A stretch of 64,000 nt of DNA from Streptomyces sp. CB01201 (lineage in GTDB: Bacteria; Actinomycetota; Actinomycetes; Streptomycetales; Streptomycetaceae). Positions within the stretch are counted from its first letter, which is position 1. Each line of letters opens with the position of its first letter. The notes under the pieces were generated by a model that saw nothing but the letters and a program-made list of their open reading frames with translations, had not been told where the DNA came from and ran no database searches. The translations under genes and the position numbers were made by a program. Shown here piece by piece: positions 33,122 to 43,762 of this stretch. The stretch covers positions 434,001 to 498,000 of the forward strand of contig NZ_NNBJ01000001.1 of NCBI RefSeq assembly GCF_002803085.1, read 5' to 3'.

Positions 33122-33474
33122 GAGTGGTTCCTCCGGGGGTGTGTGCGTAGGTGATTGCTGCCGGATGTTACGCGCCTCACCTGTGTCCGGACACCCACTT
33201 GACAGCAGATGAGACCGCTGAGGGTGATGAAGTGGTGTGGTGTTGGCCTCCTCGGACACATCGAGTGAGGTCCCGCCCTGAGGTGTGGGTGCTGTGTGAT
33301 GGGTCGGACGCTGTGGTGCCGACTGCCCGATGCCATCCTTCGAGGGGCTCCGACGTCATCACTCGACGGGCTCCGATGTCACCTCCGACAGACCCCGATG
33401 TCCTCCTTGGCAGACTCCGATGGCATATCCCGCAGACCTCGATACCGTCTCCCCATCGACGCCGCCGCGCGGTG
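33122..33474. other. 353-bp repeat-containing intergenic region
   Basis: No supported gene. It contains the degenerate 22-bp repeats at 33319-33451 and the probable promoter of the coiled-coil/winged-helix gene. Confidence 0.5.
33319..33451. repeat. Degenerate 22-bp tandem repeat
   Basis: Six units of 22-23 bp, each containing a CGA-C/G-GG-CTCCGATG core (for example CGACGGGCTCCGATGTCACC at 33364). Units diverge at up to half their positions, so this array is old. It starts 24 bp beyond the stop codon of the minus-strand GCS2 gene. Confidence 0.7.
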
Positions 33475-35386
<1,912 letters not shown>

Positions 35387-35705
35387 GGACTCCGGCTCCG
35401 CCCCCGGACCTCGCCCCCGAACCCCGACGGCCGGGCGGCCTCAAGGTTGCCTCCGCAAGTGTGGGGACGGTGAGTTTCGGACATACCTTCCCCCATCGGG
35501 GCGGGAGGCGTGGCGTCCCCTGCGCAGGCTCGGTCCCCAATGGTGAAAGTCCTGTGTCGACAGGCGCCAACACCTGTAATTCATATGGCGGTTGCCGTGA
35601 TCTGGCCGTTGATTCTCTTGATCCACTGCCAGAATGACATAAGAAACGACCGAAAGTGTCCTGTTTGTTTTGACTCCTGATCGGCCTGCGGTGAAGGTCT
35701 CGTGC
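35387..35705. other. 319-bp leader region upstream of the NRPS locus
   Basis: AT-rich for this genome around 35575-35670. It includes TTGATC (35620) followed by TAAGAA at 16 bp, a possible promoter, and a small CCTGT-GTCG-ACAGG hairpin at 35551-35564. I see no iron-box (DmdR-type) palindrome and no recognised riboswitch. This is the likely promoter region for the exporter and downstream NRPS genes. Confidence 0.4.
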
Positions 35706-37019
35706 ATGTCCCCTTCGCCCCAGGCCGCTTCCGGCGGTCTGCTCCGTATGCGCGATTTCCGCCTTCTGCTCGCCGGAGCCGCGGCCGGGCAGGCCGGCGC
35801 CCAGGTCACGCTGGTGGCGCTGCCCCTGGTGGCCGTGCTCGAACTCAAGGCACCCGCCTTCCAAGTGGGACTGCTCACCGCGGCGGAGACCGCCGCGTTC
35901 CTGCTCATCGGACTCCCGGCCGGGGCCTGGGTCGACCGGATGCGCAAACTGTCACTGATGATCCGCGCCGACGTCGTGCGCTCGCTGGCCATGGCCAGCA
36001 TCCCGCTCGCCGCGATCGCGGACGTCCTGACGATGGTTCAGCTGTACGCCGTCGCGCTGGTGGTGGGCGTCGCCACCGTCTTCTTCGACGTGGCCCACCA
36101 GAGCTATCTGCCCCAACTGCTGCCCCGGGAACACCTGGTGGCCGGGAACGGGGCGCTGGAGACGGTGCGGTCCTCGGCACAGGTGGCCGGCCCCGGGCTC
36201 GGCGGCGGACTCGTCCAGCTCGTCGGCGCACATCTGGCCATCGTGGCCGACGCCATCGGCTACGCGATATCCGCCGTGTTCCTCCTCGCCATCCGCCGAC
36301 CCGAGAGCAAGCCCGAACCGGTCCCCGGCGCCTCCCTGCGCAAGGACGTCGGCGAAGGCCTGCGCTTCGTGCTCGGCCACCCGCTGCTGCGCGTCATCGC
36401 GGGCACCACCGGCCTCGGCAACTTCTTCACCGCCATGCTCATGGCTACCCAGACCGTCTTCCTGGTCCGGGTCCTGGACCTGCCGCCCGCCGCGGTCGGC
36501 GCGATGCTCTCCGCCTCGGCCGTGGGCGGACTCGCCGGCGCGCTCTGCGCCGGGCGCCTGGCCGGGCGCTTCGGCCAGGCCCGCGTCATCTGGCTCTCCG
36601 CCCTCGTCACCGGGCCGTTCGCGCTGCTGTGGCCACTGTCCGCAGCGGGCGCCGCAGCCGCGCTGTTCGCCGTCGCCTCCGGTGTCGTCTTCTTCGGCGC
36701 CGTCGTCTACAACGTCGCCCAGGTGAGCTTCCGTCAGACCCTGTGCCCACCACGTCTGTTGGGGCGCATGAACGCAACCCTGCGCTTCCTCATGTGGGGC
36801 ACCCTGCCGCTCGGCGCACTCGCCGGCGGCGCCGTCGCCGACGCCTACGGTGCCCGCGCCGCACTGTGGATCTGCGCCATCGGCTTCCTCGTCGTACCCG
36901 TGCCGCTGCTGCTCTCCCCGCTGCGCCGCATGCGCGAACTCCCCGACCCCGTCCACCCCGAGGACGACGAGCCGCGGCCCGTGGCCCCCGATCACGACGA
37001 GAACGTCCCCGTCGCCTGA
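35706..37019 (+). CDS. MFS exporter, first gene of the NRPS locus
   Basis: Membrane protein of 437 residues with about twelve transmembrane segments, of the MFS_3/EntS-like efflux group (GAAAGQAGAQVTLVALPLVA, AGAWVDRMRKLSLMIRADVV, PQLLPREHLVAGNGALETVR). Such proteins often export siderophores or peptides. It is followed 92 bp later by the first NRPS gene on the same strand. ATG 35706 follows GAAGG at 8 bases. Export of the peptide product and self-protection are inferred from position. Confidence 0.85.
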   Translation: MSPSPQAASGGLLRMRDFRLLLAGAAAGQAGAQVTLVALPLVAVLELKAPAFQVGLLTAAETAAFLLIGLPAGAWVDRMRKLSLMIRADVVRSLAMASIPLAAIADVLTMVQLYAVALVVGVATVFFDVAHQSYLPQLLPREHLVAGNGALETVRSSAQVAGPGLGGGLVQLVGAHLAIVADAIGYAISAVFLLAIRRPESKPEPVPGASLRKDVGEGLRFVLGHPLLRVIAGTTGLGNFFTAMLMATQTVFLVRVLDLPPAAVGAMLSASAVGGLAGALCAGRLAGRFGQARVIWLSALVTGPFALLWPLSAAGAAAALFAVASGVVFFGAVVYNVAQVSFRQTLCPPRLLGRMNATLRFLMWGTLPLGALAGGAVADAYGARAALWICAIGFLVVPVPLLLSPLRRMRELPDPVHPEDDEPRPVAPDHDENVPVA

Positions 37020-37111
37020 CCCGCGAAGCCGCAGCACCCGCTCAACCCCGCACCGCCGCACGGACGTTCACCCCCCCCACGTCGAGAGTTTCCGACCCGA
37101 GAGAGGATCAC

Positions 37112-38467
37112 GTGCTCCCCAGCATCACGGGCCAGTATCTGGCCCGCTACCAGCGCCTCGGCGACGCGGGTGACCCGGCCGCCGCGCTGCTGCCCGTCAC
37201 CGGGGCCCAGCGGCGCTTCCTGCTCGTACGCGCCCTCGACCCCGCGGGCCGGGCGGACATCGTCCCCATGTTCTTCGCGTTCCCGCGCGGCACCGTCGAC
37301 CCGGCCCGGCTGCGTGCCGCCGCCGGGCACCTCGCGGCCCGCCACCCCGTCCTGCGCTCCCAGCCGTGCGTCGTACGCGGCACGCCGGTGCTGCGGCCCC
37401 AGCCGGCCGAGGTGCCCCTGGAGCACGTGGCCCGCGCACCCGGCGAGAGCGCCGAGGACGCGCTGCGCCGCACCCTCGCGGACTGGGCCGCACAGGGCCC
37501 GCCGCTGCGCCTGTTCCTCGCCGCCGGCGGCGCCGAGGGCGCCGCTCACCAAGGCGCCCGCGACGCCTCGCGCAACGCCCCGCACGATGCCACGCGCGCT
37601 GACGAGGAACTGCTCGCCGTCGTCCTCGACCACACCGCCTGCGACGGCCAGTCGCTCGCCCGCATCGTCGAGGAACTCGGCGCCGCCTACCGTGACCGCC
37701 TGGGCCCCGACGACCTGTCGCCCGCCGAGGCGGCCGCCGAACTGGCCGCCTACCGCGACGCCGTCCTGCGCCAGCTCGACGCCGAGGACCGTGCGGCCTC
37801 GCCCCGTGCCCTCGCATACTGGGGAGATCGGCTGCGTACGGCACACGAACAGGCACCACTGCCGCGCAAGCGCTCCATATCCGACGAACTGCCCAGCGGC
37901 GCAGCCGAGTCGAGGATTCCATCACCCGTCGGCGGCGTCCCCTTCCCGGCACTGCTCGACGCCTGCCGGGCGGCGGCCGGGGCCCTGTTCGGCACCGGTC
38001 CCGTGTCGCCCATCGGCTACCCGTGGGGCGGCCGGCCCGCCGGAGCGGAGCCGGTGCTCGGCTGCTTCCTCAACACCGTGGTCTTCCCCGCCGACACCGG
38101 CGCGGCAACGGCCCCGGAGATCACCGCCACCGACTGGTGGGACGACCTCGACCGGGCCGACACCCCCTTCGACGAAGTGGTACGGGCCGCCCGTGCGGGC
38201 GGTTCCGCCTGGTCCGGCAGGCTCGACGGCCTGCTCACCGTGGACGATTCCCGCCACCGCACCCCGCTCGCGCTCGGCGCGACACCCGGCCGCGAGGTGC
38301 ACATCGGCGGCCGTCAGGTCCGCGCCCCCTTCGCCGTCTCCGCGACCCAGGGTCCCGAACTCCACCTGCGCATGGTGTGGGACCGCATGGTCCTCGACGA
38401 CGCCGCGGCCGAGGACGCCTTCGCGGCCCTGCGCGGAGCGCTCCCCGCCGAGGCCCCGGCCCACTAG
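37112..38467 (+). CDS. Stand-alone NRPS condensation protein
   Basis: Protein of 451 residues made of one condensation domain. C1 is LLPVTGAQRRFLLVRAL, C2 ARHPVLRSQP, and C5 GCFLNTVVFP. The catalytic C3 motif HHxxxDG is DHTACDG (residues 173-179): the second histidine, the Asp and the Gly are present, but the first His is Asp. It would join two carrier-bound residues or catalyse N-acylation or release in trans. GAGAGG lies 5 bases before GTG 37112. The internal stretch 150-165 is His/Ala/Arg-rich and variable. Confidence 0.83.
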   Translation: MLPSITGQYLARYQRLGDAGDPAAALLPVTGAQRRFLLVRALDPAGRADIVPMFFAFPRGTVDPARLRAAAGHLAARHPVLRSQPCVVRGTPVLRPQPAEVPLEHVARAPGESAEDALRRTLADWAAQGPPLRLFLAAGGAEGAAHQGARDASRNAPHDATRADEELLAVVLDHTACDGQSLARIVEELGAAYRDRLGPDDLSPAEAAAELAAYRDAVLRQLDAEDRAASPRALAYWGDRLRTAHEQAPLPRKRSISDELPSGAAESRIPSPVGGVPFPALLDACRAAAGALFGTGPVSPIGYPWGGRPAGAEPVLGCFLNTVVFPADTGAATAPEITATDWWDDLDRADTPFDEVVRAARAGGSAWSGRLDGLLTVDDSRHRTPLALGATPGREVHIGGRQVRAPFAVSATQGPELHLRMVWDRMVLDDAAAEDAFAALRGALPAEAPAH

Positions 38468-38623
38468 CCCACCCGCGCCGCACGCGATCGCCCACGGACG
38501 GCCGCGTCCCCCGAACCCTCCGCATCCGTCCGTGCCGCGCGATCCGCGACCGGCCGGCGCCCCGCCGTGCGGTCGCACAACCGCGTTCCGCACCATCCGA
38601 CCCGACAACCCAAGGGATCGCCC

Positions 38624-41600
38624 ATGCTCCCCCTCTCCTCCTCGCAGGAGATCGTCTGGCTGCACGAACAAGTGCAGCCCGGCAGCCGCGCCTACAACTT
38701 CACCGCCTCGCTCGACCTGTGGGGCACCCTCGACGTCGACGCGCTGCGCAGCGGACTGACCGCCACGCTCGCCCGGCACACCGGGCTGCGGCTCGAACTC
38801 GTCGCCGTACCCGGCGCGATGCCGGGCCAGCGGGTGGCCGAGGTGTGCCTGCCGCGGCTGCGCACCGTGGACATCTCCTGGGAGGCCGACCCCGAGGCCG
38901 CCTTCGAGAAACTGCTGCGCGGCGAGGCGGAGACCCCGCTCGACACCTTCGAGGCGCCGCTGATCCGCTGGACCCTCGTCAAGCTCGCCGACGACCAGCA
39001 CCGGCTCATCCACGTGGAACACCACCTGATCCACGACGGCCACTCCTTCGCGATCCTCCTGCGCGATGTCTTCAGCGTCTACCGGGCCCAAGTGCTGGGC
39101 GAGGAGATCGAGTTGGGCACCCCCAGCTCGTACGCCGACCATGTGCGCGCCCGCGCCGAGGACGTACGGTCCGAGGAGCTGAGCGCCAGCCTGGCGTACT
39201 GGACCGACACGCTGCGCGACGCCTCGTACGACATGCCGCTGCCCGGCCTGACCCGGCCCGGCGCCCGGCGCCGCCACCACGGCGGCCAGCTGCGCCAGTC
39301 GATCGGCGCCGACCTCGCGGAGCGGCTGCGCGCCCACACCCGCGAACGCGGACTGACCCCGTTCGCCACCCTGCTCGGCCTCTTCGCCGAGATGTTGCGC
39401 CGCCACAGCGGACGCAGCCAGATGGTGGTGGGCACCGCCGTGGGCAACCGGCCGCGCGGCTTCGAGGACGCCGTCGGTATGTTCGTCAACACCATTCCGC
39501 TCCGCCTCGACCTGGATGCCTCCGCGCCGGCGGAAGACGCCATGGACGAGGTTACCGACACTCTCATCCGCGCGCTCCCGCACCAGGAAGTGCCGGTGCA
39601 GGAATTGACCCGGTCGCTCGGGCTGCACACATCGGGCGCCGACAACCCGCTGTTCAGCGTCATGTTCAGCGCCCATGACGCACCGCTTCCCGAACTGGAC
39701 GTGCCGGGCCTCGAAGTCACCCTGTTCGAGGGGTTCAACACCGGCACCACCCGCTTCGACCTGGATGTGGTGCTGCTCCCCGACGACCGGCGCGGGGTGA
39801 GCCTGCGGCACGGCACGGCGGGCATGACCCTCGTCTGGGACTATGACGCCGACCTGTTCGGCGAGCAGGTCGCGCGGCTCCTCGCCGACCGCTTCCTCGA
39901 CCTGCTGCGCGCCTACCTCGACGCGCCCGCCACCGCCCTCGGCGACCTGGCGCTCCCCACCACCTTCCCGGAACCGGAGCCCGCGCCCGTCGTGCCGGCC
40001 GACCGCGACGCGCTCGACCCGGCCGCCGGCCAGGACCCGTCGCTGCCGGCCCTCCTCATCGGCGCCCGCCGGCTCACCTACGGCGACCTGGACGCCCGGG
40101 TCACCTCGCTCGCCACGCGGATGCGGGCCGCCGGTGTGACGGCCGGGCAGCCCATCGCCGCGGTGCTGCCGCGCGGAGTCGACTCCGTGGTGACCCTGCT
40201 GGCCTGTCTGCGCACCGGCGCGGTCTACTGCCCGCTGTCGCCGTCCGACCCCGCCGCCCGCCTGGAGCTGCTCCTGGAGCGGCTCGCCCCCGCGCTCGTC
40301 CTCACCACCGGGAACAGCCCGGTCCGCGTCCCCGAGGGCCTGCCGAGCGCCCACCTCGACGCACCCACGCTGCCGGCCGCACGCCCGGCGGACACCGTGC
40401 CGAACACGGCGTACATCATCCACACCTCCGGCTCGACCGGCATACCCAAGCCGGTGGCCGTCGGACGCGACGCCCTGGTCAACCACCTGACCGGCGCCGC
40501 CGAGCGGTTCGGACTCGGGGCCGGGGACCGGGTGCTCCTGTTCGCCCAGCCCTCCTTCGACGTGGCCCTCGAAGAGGTGCTGCCCTCGCTGTACGCGGGC
40601 GCCTGCCTCGTCGTACCCGAACAGGACGTGCCGACGGGCGGCGAACTCGCCCAGCTCCTCGCGTCCGCCCGGGTCACCGTGGCCAACCTGCCCACCAGCT
40701 ACTTCCTCGCCACCCGCGACGACCTGCTGCCGGTCCTGAAGGAGGAGCGCTGGACGCCGCGCCTCGTCGTCCTGGGCGGCGAGCGCATCCCCGCGGACGT
40801 GCTGCGCGCCTTCTTCGCCGCCACCGAAACGGAAACCGGGACCCCGTTCTCGGTGCTCAACGTGTACGGAGTGACCGAGGCGGCCATCAGCTCCACCGTC
40901 CACGAGATCACCCGGGACAGCCTCGTCGAAGGCGCGGAGATTCCGCTCGGCGGCGAACTGCCCGGCGAGCGCGTCCACGTCCTGGACGCCGGCCTGCGCC
41001 CGCTGCCCACCGGCGCCGTCGGTGAACTCGCCATCGCGGGCGCCGGGTTGGCCGAAGGGTACGTCGGCAACCCCGAGGCCACCGCGGCCCGCTTCGTCAC
41101 CGTCGAGGCGCTCGGCGGCGAGCGCGTCTACCTCACCGGCGACCTCGGCTACCGCGGCCAGGACGGCCTGCTGCGCTTCCTCGGCCGCCGCGACAACCAG
41201 ATCAAGCTGCGCGGCTACCGCATCGAACTCGAAGAGGTCGAGGCCGCCGCCTCCGCGGCGCTCGGCGGCCGCTCCTGCGCCGTCGTGCTCGACAAGGACG
41301 CCGCCGGCGGGCCCCGTCTGGTCGCCTTCCGCGAGCGCGCCGACGAGGCCGCGGAGTGGGACGAGCAGGCCCTGCACACCGAGCTCGCCAACCGCCTCCC
41401 CACAGCCCTGGTGCCCGCCCGCTGGGTACTCCTGGACGCCATGCCCACGCTCGCCGGAGGCAAGCCCAACCGGGTGGCCCTCGCCCGCCTGGCCGCCGAA
41501 CAGGCCCCGGCCGCCCCGATCGAGGAGGCGCCGCCCATGGCGGACCCCGCGCTCTCGCGGGACCCGGCCGTCGCGCTGCTCGCGGAGGGCTGGCGCGAGG

Positions 41601-41812
41601 TGCTCGGACACGACCGCTTCGAGGAGAGCTCGCACTTCTTCCACATCGGCGGACACTCCCTGCTCGCCGCGCAGTTGGCGGCCTGGCTTGAGCCCCGCCT
41701 GGGCGAGCGCCCCTCGCTGCGCCTGCTCTTCCAGCACCCGGTCCTCGCCGACCAGGCCCGCGCCCTCGGCGCGACCGCCACCCCCGCCCTCGCCACGCCG
41801 AAGGAGTCGTGA
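38624..41812 (+). CDS. NRPS module, condensation-adenylation-carrier (C-A-T)
   Basis: Protein of 1062 residues. C domain 1-440: LPLSSSQEIVWLHEQ, intact HHLIHDG (His133-Gly139), VGMFVNTIPLRL. A domain 450-960: A3 HTSGSTGIPKPVAVG (TSGSTG near 601), A5 NVYGVTEAAIS, A7 YLTGDLGYRGQDG, A8 GRRDNQIKLRGYRIE, A10 LAGGKPNRVAL with the lysine. Carrier domain: FFHIGGHSLLAAQL, phosphopantetheine serine 1012. My hand-aligned pocket residues are D, V, E, N, V, L, V, I, S. The Asp/Glu/Asn pattern recalls (hydroxy)ornithine-type codes, but this is weak. AAGGGA precedes ATG 38624. Its stop overlaps the next start (TGATG). Confidence 0.9.
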   Translation: MLPLSSSQEIVWLHEQVQPGSRAYNFTASLDLWGTLDVDALRSGLTATLARHTGLRLELVAVPGAMPGQRVAEVCLPRLRTVDISWEADPEAAFEKLLRGEAETPLDTFEAPLIRWTLVKLADDQHRLIHVEHHLIHDGHSFAILLRDVFSVYRAQVLGEEIELGTPSSYADHVRARAEDVRSEELSASLAYWTDTLRDASYDMPLPGLTRPGARRRHHGGQLRQSIGADLAERLRAHTRERGLTPFATLLGLFAEMLRRHSGRSQMVVGTAVGNRPRGFEDAVGMFVNTIPLRLDLDASAPAEDAMDEVTDTLIRALPHQEVPVQELTRSLGLHTSGADNPLFSVMFSAHDAPLPELDVPGLEVTLFEGFNTGTTRFDLDVVLLPDDRRGVSLRHGTAGMTLVWDYDADLFGEQVARLLADRFLDLLRAYLDAPATALGDLALPTTFPEPEPAPVVPADRDALDPAAGQDPSLPALLIGARRLTYGDLDARVTSLATRMRAAGVTAGQPIAAVLPRGVDSVVTLLACLRTGAVYCPLSPSDPAARLELLLERLAPALVLTTGNSPVRVPEGLPSAHLDAPTLPAARPADTVPNTAYIIHTSGSTGIPKPVAVGRDALVNHLTGAAERFGLGAGDRVLLFAQPSFDVALEEVLPSLYAGACLVVPEQDVPTGGELAQLLASARVTVANLPTSYFLATRDDLLPVLKEERWTPRLVVLGGERIPADVLRAFFAATETETGTPFSVLNVYGVTEAAISSTVHEITRDSLVEGAEIPLGGELPGERVHVLDAGLRPLPTGAVGELAIAGAGLAEGYVGNPEATAARFVTVEALGGERVYLTGDLGYRGQDGLLRFLGRRDNQIKLRGYRIELEEVEAAASAALGGRSCAVVLDKDAAGGPRLVAFRERADEAAEWDEQALHTELANRLPTALVPARWVLLDAMPTLAGGKPNRVALARLAAEQAPAAPIEEAPPMADPALSRDPAVALLAEGWREVLGHDRFEESSHFFHIGGHSLLAAQLAAWLEPRLGERPSLRLLFQHPVLADQARALGATATPALATPKES

Positions 41813-43710
41813 TGACCCATCAATTGACGGACCGTCAGCCCACCGCCCCCGCCGACTCCGACGCCGGCCTGAGCATCCTGCGCGGCGCGCCCCTGTCCGG
41901 GCCGGCCGCCGCGGGTGTGCTCGCGCGCTACGAGGACTGGGTACGCAACACGCCGCAGGCCCCCGCGGTCATCGACGGCGAGCACCGCTGGAGCTACGCC
42001 GAGCTGGACGAGGCGGCGGACGCCGTCGCGAAGACGCTGGCCGGCCGGGTCCGGCCCGGCGACCTCGTCGGAGTCTGCCTGGACCGCTCGGCCGCCCTGG
42101 TGGTCACCGCCGTCGCCCTGGCCCGGATCGGCGCGGTCTACCTGCCGCTCGGCCCGCGCCCCGGAGAGCGCCGCATCAGCGCCGTCGCCGAGGACATCGG
42201 CGTCGTATGCCTCATAGCCGACCCGGACAACCTGACCGAGCATCAAGGCCGTTCCGAGCAGCTGGAGTTGCCGCTGCCCACCGACGGCGTCAACGCCTCC
42301 GCCGCTGTCGTGGCCGCCTTCGGTACGGTCGCACCGGGTGCTCGCACCGCCCCTCCCGAAGCCCTGTACGCCGTCCTCACCTCCGGATCCACCGGCCGCC
42401 CCAAGGCGGTCGCCGTCGGCGAGCCCGCGCTCGCCTCGCTCCTGGACTGGTACCGCGCGGAGACCGGGCTCGCCCCGGGCGACCGGCAGTCGCTGCTCAT
42501 CGGTGTCGCCTTCGACCCCCACCTCCTTGAGCTGTGGGGCGGACTGACCTGTGGCGCGGCCCTCGTACCCGCCCCCGACGAGGTCCGCTGGGACCCGGCC
42601 GCGCTCACCGACTGGTGGCGGGACGCCGAGGTCACCGTCGGCGTCGCGGCCACCCCCATGGTCGAACCGCTCCTGGACCGGCCCTGGCCCCAGGACCTGA
42701 AACTCCGTCACCTCATGGTCGGCGGCGACCGGATGCGCCGGCGCCCCGGCCCCGATGTCACCGCCGCCGTGCACAACGCCTACGGCCCCGCCGAGGCGAC
42801 CGTCGTCACCACCACCCACGCCATGCGTGCCACCGACCCCGACGTCACCGCCGACGCCGCACCGCCCATCGGCGTGCCGATCGCGGGTGCGACCGTCGCC
42901 GTCACCGACGAGGACGGCACCGTCCTCGCGCGCGGCGAGGACGGCGAACTGCGCATCGGCGGCGCCTGCTTGGCGTTCGGCTACCTCGACCCGGAGCTGA
43001 CCGCCCGGCGCTTCACCGCTCCGCCGGCCCAACTGCCGGACCTGGACCGCATGTACCGCACCGGCGACCGGGTCCGGATGCTCGCGGACGGCCGCCTCGA
43101 ATTCCTCGGCCGCCTCGACGACCAGGTCAAGATCAGCGGCGTGCGGATCGAACCGGCCGAGGTCGAGGCCGCGTTCGAGCAGCACGAGCACGTCCGCAGT
43201 GCCGTGGTCACCGCCCCCCGCGACACCGAGGGCCGCGCCCGGCTCGTCGCCCATGTGCTCGCCGCCCCGGGAGCCGCCCCCGCCGTCGACGAACTCCTCA
43301 CCGCCGTACGGGCCTGGCTTCCCGAGCAGGCGGTGCCCTCGACCGTACGGCTCGTGGACGCCTTCCCGCTGGACGCCAACGGCAAGGTGGACCGGGCCGC
43401 CCTGCGCAAGCAGGCCGAGGAGCCGCCCGCCCCGGTGGCCGAGGCGGAGCTGCCCGAGGGCGCCGGCGCCGACGAACTCCTCGTCCTCGCCACCGTCCGT
43501 GACCTGCTCGGCCGCCCCGGGATCACCCTGGACGACAACTTCACCGACGCCGGAGGCACCTCCATCCTCGCGGCCCGGCTCCTCGAAGCCCTGGAGCGCG
43601 AAACCCAAGTACGCCTGCGAGCGCCGGAGTTGCTGCGCCAGCCCGACCTGCGCGCGATCGCGGCCGTCCTCGACAAGCGCCGCACCCTCGCGCGCACCCC
43701 GGGGACCTGA
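41812..43710 (+). CDS. NRPS adenylation-carrier didomain (A-T), first
   Basis: Protein of 632 residues lacking a condensation domain. A3 is LTSGSTGRPKAVAVG (about residue 190), A5 NAYGPAEATVVTTTH, A7 YRTGDRVRMLADGRLEF, A8 GRLDDQVKISGVRIEPAE, A10 LDANGKVDRAAL. The carrier domain has DAGGTSILAARL, serine 584. Hand-aligned pocket residues D, P, L, V, L, V, A, V, V fit no code I recognise; a hydrophobic residue is possible. ATG 41812 overlaps the upstream stop by one base, with AAGGAG 5 bases before it, so translation is probably coupled. Confidence 0.88.
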   Translation: MTHQLTDRQPTAPADSDAGLSILRGAPLSGPAAAGVLARYEDWVRNTPQAPAVIDGEHRWSYAELDEAADAVAKTLAGRVRPGDLVGVCLDRSAALVVTAVALARIGAVYLPLGPRPGERRISAVAEDIGVVCLIADPDNLTEHQGRSEQLELPLPTDGVNASAAVVAAFGTVAPGARTAPPEALYAVLTSGSTGRPKAVAVGEPALASLLDWYRAETGLAPGDRQSLLIGVAFDPHLLELWGGLTCGAALVPAPDEVRWDPAALTDWWRDAEVTVGVAATPMVEPLLDRPWPQDLKLRHLMVGGDRMRRRPGPDVTAAVHNAYGPAEATVVTTTHAMRATDPDVTADAAPPIGVPIAGATVAVTDEDGTVLARGEDGELRIGGACLAFGYLDPELTARRFTAPPAQLPDLDRMYRTGDRVRMLADGRLEFLGRLDDQVKISGVRIEPAEVEAAFEQHEHVRSAVVTAPRDTEGRARLVAHVLAAPGAAPAVDELLTAVRAWLPEQAVPSTVRLVDAFPLDANGKVDRAALRKQAEEPPAPVAEAELPEGAGADELLVLATVRDLLGRPGITLDDNFTDAGGTSILAARLLEALERETQVRLRAPELLRQPDLRAIAAVLDKRRTLARTPGT

Positions 43711-43762
43711 CGTGACCGCCCCGCGGCCCCCCATCGACCCCGACGACCGGAAGGAAACGACC

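Noticed and set aside
35387..35705. Riboswitch or iron-box upstream of the NRPS locus
   Set aside because: I could not match a cobalamin, SAM, c-di-AMP or other conserved core, and no DmdR-type palindrome is present. There is therefore no support for a siderophore from regulation.
37922..41737. 1271-codon open frame on the minus strand across the NRPS C-A-T gene
   Set aside because: It is antisense to a gene with all expected NRPS motifs, and its translation is low-complexity Gly/Ala/Arg/Val. It is a by-product of high G/C.
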